A stretch of 64,000 nucleotides of DNA from Sorangium cellulosum So0157-2 (lineage in GTDB: Bacteria; Myxococcota_A; Polyangia; Polyangiales; Polyangiaceae): positions 11,794,001-11,858,000 of the forward strand of contig NC_021658.1 in NCBI RefSeq assembly GCF_000418325.1. Direction: 5' to 3'. The notes under the pieces are model-generated. The model was not told the origin of the DNA. It ran no database searches and worked only from the letters and a program-made list of their open reading frames with translations. Both the position numbers and the translations under genes were made by a program. Positions 16,269 through 23,419 of the stretch are shown piece by piece (position 1 is the stretch's first letter; the number at the start of each line of letters is the position of its first letter).

Positions 16269-19144
16269 CTCCGCTCGCCCTCCGGCGCTCCCGCGGCCTC
16301 GGCCGGCGCGCTCTCCGCCGCCGCTGCCGCGCCCTCCGCCCCGGCGATGCGCCCGCGCACGACCTTCAGCCGGCGCCACCCGCCGCTCGACCAGAGCCCT
16401 CGCTGCACGGCCGCCTCGGCGTCCAGCAGCGCGCGGTAGCGCGAGCCGGGGCGCGCCGCGAGCGCGGCGGGCGCCCCGTCCTCGACCACGCGCCCGCCCT
16501 CCACGACGAGCACGCGCTCGAACGCACGCGTCTCGCCGACGTCGTGGGTGACGCAGAGGAGCGTCGCGCGACGGAAGCGCCGCCGCGCCCGGGCGAGCAG
16601 CGCGCGGCGGCGCTCCCGGTCGAGGCCGCGGAACGGCTCGTCGAGGATCGCGAGCCGCGCCTCGCTCCGCAGCATCGCCCGGCTGAAGCGCACGCGCTGC
16701 CCCTCGCCGCCGGAGACGAGCCCTCCGCCCTCGCCGAGCAGGGTCTTCTGCCCCTCGGGCAGCCGCTCCAGCACCTCGCGCAGCTCGGCCTCCTCGACGA
16801 CGGCGCCGAAGTCGGCCGCGTCGTCGGGCGCGCCGTAGCGGAGGTTGTCGAGGAACGACCGGTTCCAGATCTGCACCGCCGGGTCGACCCACGCGGTCTC
16901 CTCGCGCAGGGCGTGGAGCCGCTCGCCGTCGAGCGGGCGGCCGTCGATGAGCACCCTGCCCTCGCTCGCCCGGTGCCACCCGAGCAGCACCCCGACGAGG
17001 CTCGACTTGCCCGCGCCCGAGGCCCCCACGATCGCCACGTGGCTGCCCGCCGCGATCCGGAGATCCACCCCGTCGAGGATCACATGGCCGGCGGCCTGGA
17101 TGCGCACGCGCTCGAAGGCGATCGCGCACCCCGCGCCCTCGGCGCCGGCCCGCGAGGGCGGCGCCGCGCCGGACGCGCCGCCGGCGCGCGGCTCCTCCGG
17201 CGCGCCGAGCGGCTCGAGCAGGCGCAGCGCCGTGTTGCGCTGCGCCGGGTACTGGAGCAGCGCGCCCGCGAGCGCCTGCCCGATCGCCGGCAGCGCGAGC
17301 GCCCAGTAGAAGAGCAGGAGCGCCCGCGAGAGCGCGCCCCCGCGGGCGAGGAAGTCGCCGAGGATCCACGCGGCGAGCGCGAAGCCGAGCAGCGCCTGCG
17401 CCCCGTCGACGGCGAGGGCCGCGCGGAGCAGCGCGCGGCCGGCGAGCGCCCACTCCCCGAGCAGGCCCGCGTGCTGCCGCCGCACGGCCCGCTCCGCCGC
17501 GTGCGCCCGGATCGGCACGAGGCCGAGGAGCGCGTCGAGGTAGAAGCTCGTGAGCGCGCCGGCGTGGGTGCGGACGCGCAGGTCCCGCTCGACGAGGACG
17601 CGGTTCCCCGCGAACGGCAGCGCCAGCGCGAGCGCGGCGCACGGCACGGCGAGGCGCGCGCTCGCGGGATCGATCCAGACGATCGCGGCCGTGGTGACCG
17701 CCAGATCGAGCGCCGAGCGCGCGATCTGGCCGCCGAACGCCGGCAGGGCGCGGAGCACGTGCAGGCTGTGGCCGCGCTGCGCCATGTCCGAGGCCGGGCG
17801 GCTGTGGAAGTAGCGATCGCCGATGCGCGGGATCTTCGCGAGGAACGCCATCCGCAGCCGCGCCTCGAGGTGCCGCCCGAGCCGGATCACCCCGGTGGTC
17901 AGCGAGAGATCGAGGGCGAGCTCCACCGCGAGGAACATGGCGAGGGCGCCGATGGCGGCGAGGCGCTGCTCGAACAGCGCGAGATCGTTCGAGATCTGGA
18001 GCAGCCCGCGGAAGAGGAGGCTCTCCAGCACCACCGTGGCGACGCTGAGCGCGAGCGCGCCGGCGAGCACGGCGGGGGCCAGCAGCCCGTCCTCGCGGAT
18101 CATCCGGAGGAGCTCGCGCCCGGGCTGGGCCGGGCGCTCCGCGAGGGCGGCGGCGACGTCGGGGGGGAGGCGCGCCTCGGCGCTCGGGCTCGCTTCGTCG
18201 GCGCGGGGCGGCGGCGCGGGCGCGGCGGCCCCCGGCGCGCCGCCGCGCGTCGCTGCGGCGCGGACGCGGCTGCGCGCGGCGGCGCGCCGCCCGCGGATCC
18301 GCACCAGCACCGCGCCCCGCGCGACGACCCGATCCTCCCCGCGCGGACCGGCCGGCCCGGGGTGCGCCGTCCAGAAGGTGGGCGGGATCATCTGCTCCCG
18401 CGCGGCCTCGGGCCCCTGCTCGAGCAGCGCGCCCAGCACGCGCGCGGCCTCGCGACCGCGGCCCAGGCCGCCGGAGCGCACGAGCGACGTGACCAGGCGC
18501 GCGCCGGCGTCGAGCGCCGCGATCGCGCGCCACCCCGGCGCCGAGAGCGCCGCCTCGAGCGGCCGCGCCCCCGCGCCGAGCCAGGCGAGCCGGCGCTCGA
18601 GCGGCCGCGTGAACCCGTCGCTCGCCGCCCAGTCGCGGAAGTCCGCCGCCGACAGCGGCAGCTCGTGCTGGTAGAGCTCGCCCTCGAGCTGCCGCCGCGT
18701 GAGCCAGCGGCGCCCCGTGGCCGGGTCCATCACCTGCACGAGGCCGCCGTGCCGGCGCCAGAGCACGACGACGTGGAGCGGCCCGGCCGACTGCCGCACG
18801 ATCGCCAGCGCGGGCAGCGCCTGCGCCTCGTCGAGCAGCACGTGCTCGGTCGGGACGAGGATCTGCTGGGCCACGAGCCCGAGCTGCCCCGCGAGGTCCT
18901 CCAGGGTGTCGATGGAGGTGCCGTCGACGTCGGTCTGGCAGGCCTCGCGCAGGCGGCCGTAGCTCACGCCGATGCCGAAGCCCTCGAGCACGCACTTGAG
19001 CGTGGCCGGCCCGCAATCCATCGCCGAGGTCTGCACGACCTCCGGCGCGAGGAGCCGCCGCTTGGGGCTCGACGCTCGGCGACGGGGGTTCGCTGATCGC
19101 TCCGGCGTGGATCGGGGATCGGCGTTCGTCGTCCCCTCCTTCAC
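16265..19144 (-). CDS. Peptidase-containing ABC exporter (C39 domain, TMD, ATPase)
   Basis: The product has 959 residues. Residues 30-150 form a C39 peptidase: VVQTSAMDCGPATL with Gln and catalytic Cys, the His in GPLHVVVLW and the Asp in VMDPATG. An extended linker follows, then the transmembrane domain (about 390-680) and an ATPase domain with VGASGAGKSSL (Walker A), LVSGGEGQRVRFSRA (signature) and LAILDEPFRGLD (Walker B). C39 exporters cut leader peptides after Gly-Gly and export the core. Both precursors nearby carry KAGG before their cores, so they are the likely cargo. GTG 19144 overlaps the stop of the HlyD gene (GTGA); it is the only start that keeps the region before Cys. The downstream exporter gene overlaps in the same way. 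Confidence 0.88.
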   Translation of the reverse strand: MKEGTTNADPRSTPERSANPRRRASSPKRRLLAPEVVQTSAMDCGPATLKCVLEGFGIGVSYGRLREACQTDVDGTSIDTLEDLAGQLGLVAQQILVPTEHVLLDEAQALPALAIVRQSAGPLHVVVLWRRHGGLVQVMDPATGRRWLTRRQLEGELYQHELPLSAADFRDWAASDGFTRPLERRLAWLGAGARPLEAALSAPGWRAIAALDAGARLVTSLVRSGGLGRGREAARVLGALLEQGPEAAREQMIPPTFWTAHPGPAGPRGEDRVVARGAVLVRIRGRRAAARSRVRAAATRGGAPGAAAPAPPPRADEASPSAEARLPPDVAAALAERPAQPGRELLRMIREDGLLAPAVLAGALALSVATVVLESLLFRGLLQISNDLALFEQRLAAIGALAMFLAVELALDLSLTTGVIRLGRHLEARLRMAFLAKIPRIGDRYFHSRPASDMAQRGHSLHVLRALPAFGGQIARSALDLAVTTAAIVWIDPASARLAVPCAALALALPFAGNRVLVERDLRVRTHAGALTSFYLDALLGLVPIRAHAAERAVRRQHAGLLGEWALAGRALLRAALAVDGAQALLGFALAAWILGDFLARGGALSRALLLFYWALALPAIGQALAGALLQYPAQRNTALRLLEPLGAPEEPRAGGASGAAPPSRAGAEGAGCAIAFERVRIQAAGHVILDGVDLRIAAGSHVAIVGASGAGKSSLVGVLLGWHRASEGRVLIDGRPLDGERLHALREETAWVDPAVQIWNRSFLDNLRYGAPDDAADFGAVVEEAELREVLERLPEGQKTLLGEGGGLVSGGEGQRVRFSRAMLRSEARLAILDEPFRGLDRERRRALLARARRRFRRATLLCVTHDVGETRAFERVLVVEGGRVVEDGAPAALAARPGSRYRALLDAEAAVQRGLWSSGGWRRLKVVRGRIAGAEGAAAAAESAPAEAAGAPEGERR

Positions 19145-20307
19145 CCGCCGGCTCCGCCGCGGACCCTCACGATCTGCCCCGCGGCGCGCAGCACGAGCGA
19201 GGCCGGCGAGACGCGCTCGGTCTCGATGACGACGCTGCCGGGGAGCCCGTGCTGCATCGGGATCGGCGACGCCGGATCGGGCCGGACGCCGAGCTCCACG
19301 CGGATGCGGCCCTCCTGCGTCTCGCTGGCGACGCGGTCGACGGTGGTGGAGAGGGTGCCGTACTCGGTCCACGGGAACGCGTCGAGGCGCAGGCGCCCCT
19401 CCTGCCCCGCGCGGATCCGCCCGACGGAGTTGGGCGGGAACTCCGCGATCACCCGGAGCTCGCCGGGCGGCACGACGGCGGCCACGACGTCCCCTTCGCT
19501 CACGAAGGAGCCGGCGCGCAGCACCGTGATGTCGCCGACCCGCCCGGCGATCGGCGCGCGGATCTTGCGCCGGTCGATCTCGGCGAGCAGCCCCTTGATC
19601 GCCGCCTCCAGCACGAGCCGCTCGCCCTCGAGGGTGGCCGCCTCGCGGTCGAGCCGCGCGAGCTCGGCCTGCTGCTCGCTCTGCCCGGCGCGGCGCTCGA
19701 CGTAGGCCCGCGCGGCGGCGCGGTCGAGCGCCTCGGTCGCCGAGCGCCTCGACAGCGCGTCGGCGGCGAGCCGCGCCGCCTCGGCCTCGGAGACGAGCCC
19801 GTCCTGGCGCAGGCGCACGGCCCGCTCCGCCTCGATCTCCTGGAACCGCGCGCCCGCCTCGGCCTCGCGCAGCCGCGCCTTCGCCTCGTCGACGTGCGCG
19901 CGCGCCGCCTCCTCCCCGTCGCGCAGCGCCCGCCCCCGCGCCGCGATCTCGGCCCGGAGCGGCCCCATCTGCCCCGCGATCGCCTCGAGCCGGGCCTGCT
20001 TGTCGTCGATCTCGCGGCGGAGCGGCTCGACGTCGAGCTCGATGAGGACGTCGCCCGCGGCGACCTCGGCCCCGAGGGCGAGGTGGACCGCGGCGACCTT
20101 CCCGCCGAGCGGCGCCTCGACGCGGTGCGCCGCCTGGCCCACCTCGAGGCGGGCGCTCACGCTCGCCTCGTACCGCCCGACGCGCGCGAGGAAGAACCAC
20201 GCGAGCCAGGCGGAGAGCAGGACCGCGCCGATCGCGACGCCGGCGATCGAGCCGCGGTGGCCGTCGGTGGCGATCGCGTGAATCGAGCGTGAGAACCCGG
20301 CGGGCAT
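19141..20307 (-). CDS. HlyD-family periplasmic adaptor of the peptide exporter
   Basis: The product has 388 residues from ATG 20307 (MPAGFSRSIHAIA); an in-frame start at 20328 is possible. It has one N-terminal membrane helix (GVAIGAVLLSAWLAWFFLA), a biotinyl-lipoyl-like half (VEAPLGGKVAAVHLALGAEV), a long alpha-hairpin rich in Ala, Glu and Arg, the second lipoyl half (IRAPIAGRVGDITVLRAGSFV) and a beta-barrel domain. Such adaptors couple an inner-membrane ABC exporter to an outer-membrane channel. It is the first gene of a three-gene operon with overlapping starts, and reads divergently from the first precursor gene across a 168-bp shared promoter region. No TolC-like channel is visible in the window. 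Confidence 0.88.
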   Translation of the reverse strand: MPAGFSRSIHAIATDGHRGSIAGVAIGAVLLSAWLAWFFLARVGRYEASVSARLEVGQAAHRVEAPLGGKVAAVHLALGAEVAAGDVLIELDVEPLRREIDDKQARLEAIAGQMGPLRAEIAARGRALRDGEEAARAHVDEAKARLREAEAGARFQEIEAERAVRLRQDGLVSEAEAARLAADALSRRSATEALDRAAARAYVERRAGQSEQQAELARLDREAATLEGERLVLEAAIKGLLAEIDRRKIRAPIAGRVGDITVLRAGSFVSEGDVVAAVVPPGELRVIAEFPPNSVGRIRAGQEGRLRLDAFPWTEYGTLSTTVDRVASETQEGRIRVELGVRPDPASPIPMQHGLPGSVVIETERVSPASLVLRAAGQIVRVRGGAGG

Positions 20308-20475
20308 GGTGGTCGTGCAAAGGTACACGAGCGAAGCAGGGTCAGGAAGTCACGCCCATCGCCCGGGTGAGTCGATGAGCATAGCAAAACTTAACGTGCG
20401 CAGCGGGTCGGCCCAATCCATCCTGTCCACGGCGGCTCCGCCGCATGGCAGTTACATCCACTCTGGAGGTTTCCT

Positions 20476-20688
20476 ATGGCTGATATCGATCGTGATCCCG
20501 AGCAGACCGAGCAGGTGCCCTTCTTCGCTCGCTTCCTGGAAGATCAGAAGCGCGTCCGCACCGGCGTCAAAGCCGGCGGGTGTGTCACGACGATGAAGTA
20601 CCCCTCGGACAGTGAGGATGTTGGCGGCGGCGAGGCCGTCACCCTCAAATTCCCCTCCGACAACGACGAAGATCTGGGCGTGAAGTGA
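20476..20688 (+). CDS. mdnA: Microviridin-like graspetide precursor 1 (two cores)
   Basis: The 70-residue peptide has a strong GGAGG ribosome site 7 bases before ATG. The leader holds the helix VPFFARFLEDQ (residues 14-24), the PFFARFLE recognition element bound by microviridin ATP-grasp ligases. AGG at 33-35 gives a Gly-Gly cleavage site. Core a is T39-M-K41-Y-P-S44-D45-S-E47-D48; core b is T56-L-K58-F-P-S61-D62-N-D64-E65. Both have every residue expected for two esters (T-D, S-E/D) and one lactam (K-E/D). A second Gly-rich stretch (VGGGEA, 49-54) separates the cores. Core a is preceded by a cysteine (C36), unusual for this class. Confidence 0.92.
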   Translation: MADIDRDPEQTEQVPFFARFLEDQKRVRTGVKAGGCVTTMKYPSDSEDVGGGEAVTLKFPSDNDEDLGVK

Positions 20689-20963
20689 TCCGCGCGCCGC
20701 GCGGCGCAGATCACGCGATCGAGGCGCCGCGCGGCCAGGCTCGCCGACACGCGCCCAGGCTCGCCGACACGCAACCCAGCGCAACGATATTTAACAATAT
20801 TCAACACAGCCGAGCACCCCGCGACTGAAAGACGACCGCAGCAGCGGAATCGGTCGCAGCCACCGTGTTCAGGGTGCCCGCGGGCTTGCCTACCCGCCTG
20901 GTTGCTCGTTTAATTAGCCCTCTTATCCTCGACGGCGCCGCCGTCCCAATCTGGAGGTATCCC
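20689..20963. promoter_or_regulatory. Inter-precursor region with AT-rich blocks and a short direct repeat
   Basis: The 275 bp between the precursors contain a direct repeat of CCAGGCTCGCCGACACGC (about 20734-20771), and AT-rich blocks at 20785-20808 (ATATTTAACAATATTCAAC) and 20906-20928 (GTTTAATTAGCCCTCTTATC). In DNA this GC-rich such blocks usually mark promoters, so precursor 2 may have its own. No terminator hairpin with a T-run was found after precursor 1. Confidence 0.4.
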
Positions 20964-21191
20964 ATGGCTGATGTCGATCTCCGTGAGCCCGAGCAGCAGG
21001 AGCACGAGGCCGCCGAGGCGGTGCCCTTCTTCGCCCGTTTCCTGGAGGACCAGAAGCGCGTCCGGACCGGCGTCAAGGCCGGCGGGGGCGCCGTGACGAA
21101 GAAGTACCCCTCGGACAGCGATGCCGATCCGCCCATCTACACCACGCTGAAGTACCCGTCGGACTCCGAAGACTCCGGCTCCGGGGTATGA
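20964..21191 (+). CDS. mdnA: Microviridin-like graspetide precursor 2 (two cores)
   Basis: The 75-residue peptide starts at ATG 20964 behind GGAGG; the longer in-frame ORF from 20865 is rejected because precursor 1 starts identically (MAD-D). The leader repeats VPFFARFLEDQKRVRTGVK almost exactly and ends in AGG (39-41). Core b is canonical: T61-L-K63-Y-P-S66-D67-S-E69-D70. Core a is T45-K-K47-Y-P-S50-D51-S-D53-A54-D55, in which the acidic residue normally used for the lactam is replaced by Ala with Asp one place later. The linker is DPPIY instead of the Gly-rich linker of precursor 1. It lies 34 bp before the first ligase gene. Confidence 0.92.
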   Translation: MADVDLREPEQQEHEAAEAVPFFARFLEDQKRVRTGVKAGGGAVTKKYPSDSDADPPIYTTLKYPSDSEDSGSGV

Positions 21192-21225
21192 GCCGCCCGG
21201 GCCCGTGCGAGAGAGGCAACCCGAC

Positions 21226-22224
21226 GTGACGACCGCGGGCGAGAACGTCCTCCTGGTCTCGCATTCACAGGACGACTTCGGGATCGAGCGCGTGGCGGAG
21301 GCGCTGCGACGGCGCGGCGCCCGCCCCGTTCGCCTGAACGTCGACCGGTTTCCTCGCGACATCGCCCTCTCGACGGCGCTCGGGGCCGGCGGCGTGCGCC
21401 GCCGCCTGGAGGGCGCCGGGGCCGCGCTCGACGGGGACGAGATCTCCGCCGTCTGGCTCCGGCGCGTCTGGGCGCCGAACCTCGGCGAGGGCGTCCCGGA
21501 GGCGTACCGCGCCGCCTGCGTGCGCGAGTCGATGGCGGCGCTGGCCGGCTGGCTGCGCGGGCTCCCCGCGCGGCGGTGGATCAACGAGCCGGCGGCCGAG
21601 GAGCGCGCCCAGGACAAGCTGCGCCAGCTCGCGGTGGCCGCGTCGGTCGGCCTGCGCATCCCCGAGACGCTGGTGACGAACGACCCGGCCGAGGCCCGCG
21701 CCTTCTTCGCGCGCCTCGGCGGGAACGTGGTCGCCAAGATGCTCACGCCCTTCTCGACGAGCCTCTCGGGCGGCGGGCCCTTCGTCTTCACGCACGCCGT
21801 CACGGCGGCCGACCTCGACGCCCTCTCCGGCCTGCGCCAGAGCCCGATGGTCTTCCAGGAGCGCATCCCCAAGGCGCGCGAGCTGCGCGTCGCCTGCGTC
21901 GGCGGCCGGTGCTTCCCCGGCGCGCTCGACGCCTCCCGCTACGAGTCGATCGCCGTCGACTGGCGCCACCCGGACGTCAGCGCCGCCGGCATCGCGTGGG
22001 AGCAGGACGCGCTCCCGCGCGACGTCGAGGCGCAGCTCGGCGCGCTCCTGCGGGCCCTCGGGCTCGCCTTCGGGGCCGTCGACCTCATCCGGACGCCCGC
22101 GGGGGAGCACGTCTTTCTCGAGATCAACCCCGCCGGCGAGTGGGGCATGCTGGAGCGGGACCTCGGCCTGCCGATCGCCGACGCGCTGGCGGAGGCGCTG
22201 CTCGCTCCGATGGAGACCCCGTGA
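21226..22224 (+). CDS. mdnB: ATP-grasp ligase, MdnB/MvdC-like (lactam-forming)
   Basis: The product has 332 residues from GTG 21226, which has GAGAGG before it; GTG 21205 is an alternative. The N-terminus VLLVSHSQDDFGIERVAEAL, the SAVWLRRVWAPNLGE segment and the end EINPAGEWGMLERDLGLPI match MdnB/MvdC, the enzyme that closes the Lys-Glu/Asp amide in microviridins. ATP-grasp features include NVVAKMLTP, VFQERIPKARELRV and the metal-binding E-x-N near the C-terminus. It probably binds the PFFARFLE helix in the leader. The stop overlaps the next start (GTGA), so the two ligases are made together. Confidence 0.9.
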   Translation: MTTAGENVLLVSHSQDDFGIERVAEALRRRGARPVRLNVDRFPRDIALSTALGAGGVRRRLEGAGAALDGDEISAVWLRRVWAPNLGEGVPEAYRAACVRESMAALAGWLRGLPARRWINEPAAEERAQDKLRQLAVAASVGLRIPETLVTNDPAEARAFFARLGGNVVAKMLTPFSTSLSGGGPFVFTHAVTAADLDALSGLRQSPMVFQERIPKARELRVACVGGRCFPGALDASRYESIAVDWRHPDVSAAGIAWEQDALPRDVEAQLGALLRALGLAFGAVDLIRTPAGEHVFLEINPAGEWGMLERDLGLPIADALAEALLAPMETP

Positions 22225-23252
22225 CCGTCCTCATCATCACGCACAGCGAAGACAACGAGTGCATCGCCCGCGTCGCCGCCGCGATCGAGCGGCTGGGGGG
22301 CCGGGCCTTCCGCTTCAACACCGACCTCTTCCCCGGCGGGGCGCACCTCGCGCTCGCCTCGGGGCCCGGGGCCGGCCGCTCTACGCTGCGCGCGCAGGAT
22401 ACCGGCGGCACGCTCGATCTCGGCGACGTGACCGCCGTCTGGTACCGCCGGGTCGCGTTCGGCCGCGGGCTGCCCGCGTCGATGGACCCGCAGCTCCGGA
22501 GCGCGTCGGTCGAGGAGGCGAAGCGGACCGCGGAGGGCATGCTGGCGGCGCTCCGCGTCCCGCAGGTCGACCCCCTGCCGGCGGTGCGCTTCGCGTCGAA
22601 CAAGCAGGTGCAGCTCGACATCGCCCGCGAGGTCGGCCTCGACACGCCACGCACGCTCACGACCAACGACGAAGATGCGGCGCGGGCCTTCGCCGCGACC
22701 TGCCCGGGCGGGGTGGTCGCCAAGATGCTCTCGTCGTTCGCCGTCTACCGCGGCGGCGAGGAGCACGTGGTCTTCACGAACGCCCTCCGGGACGAGGACC
22801 TCGCGGACATGCGGGGGCTCTCGCTCTGCCCGATGACGTTCCAGGAGAGGATCCCGAAGGCGCGCGAGCTGCGGGTGACGGTCGTGGGCGAGCGCGTGTT
22901 CGCGGCCTCGATCGATCCGGAGGCGGCGCCCGGCGCCGAGGTCGACTGGCGGCGGCAGGGGCTCGAGCTCATCGACGCGTGGCGCAAGGACGCGCTCCCG
23001 CCCGACGTCGAGACCGGGGTGCTCCGGCTGATGGATCAGCTCGGCCTCAACTACGGCGCCCTCGACATCCTCCGCACGCCGGACGGCCGGCACGTCTTCC
23101 TCGAGGTCAACCCCGTCGGCGAGTTCTTCTGGCTGGAGCGGAGCCCCGGGCTCCCGATCAGCGAGGCGCTCGCCGAGGTGCTGCTCGGCAAGGCGCCGCG
23201 CCGCGGCTCGTGGAGCGCCTTCCTGCACGCCCCGGTCACGCAGCCCCGCTGA
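22221..23252 (+). CDS. mdnC: ATP-grasp ligase, MdnC/MvdD-like (ester-forming)
   Basis: The product has 343 residues from GTG 22221. The start VTVLIITHSEDNECIARV, the AVWYRRVAFGRGLP segment, PMTFQERIPKARELRVTVVG, LNYGALDILRTPDGRHVF and NPVGEFFWLE identify the MdnC/MvdD branch, which makes the two omega-esters (Thr-Asp, Ser-Glu/Asp) before the lactam. Walker-like ATP-grasp residues (VVAKMLSSF) and the E-x-N metal site are present. Compared with family members of about 325 residues there is a short extra C-terminal tail (APRRGSWSAFLHAPVTQPR). No GNAT acetyltransferase gene, common in cyanobacterial microviridin loci, is seen. Confidence 0.92.
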   Translation: MTVLIITHSEDNECIARVAAAIERLGGRAFRFNTDLFPGGAHLALASGPGAGRSTLRAQDTGGTLDLGDVTAVWYRRVAFGRGLPASMDPQLRSASVEEAKRTAEGMLAALRVPQVDPLPAVRFASNKQVQLDIAREVGLDTPRTLTTNDEDAARAFAATCPGGVVAKMLSSFAVYRGGEEHVVFTNALRDEDLADMRGLSLCPMTFQERIPKARELRVTVVGERVFAASIDPEAAPGAEVDWRRQGLELIDAWRKDALPPDVETGVLRLMDQLGLNYGALDILRTPDGRHVFLEVNPVGEFFWLERSPGLPISEALAEVLLGKAPRRGSWSAFLHAPVTQPR

Positions 23253-23419
23253 GCGGGACGTACAGCGTAAAGCGCCGCCCGCCTGTCACCTCCAGCAGAA
23301 CCCGCCCGTCCGCTCCGGCGGACCGAGCGGGCGCGCCGCGAGGAGCGCCTTGACATCGCGCGGAGGTTTCGCACTTGCTATCCGTTCAGGGGAGGGCACC
23401 GCCCCTGGCCGGCGACCTC

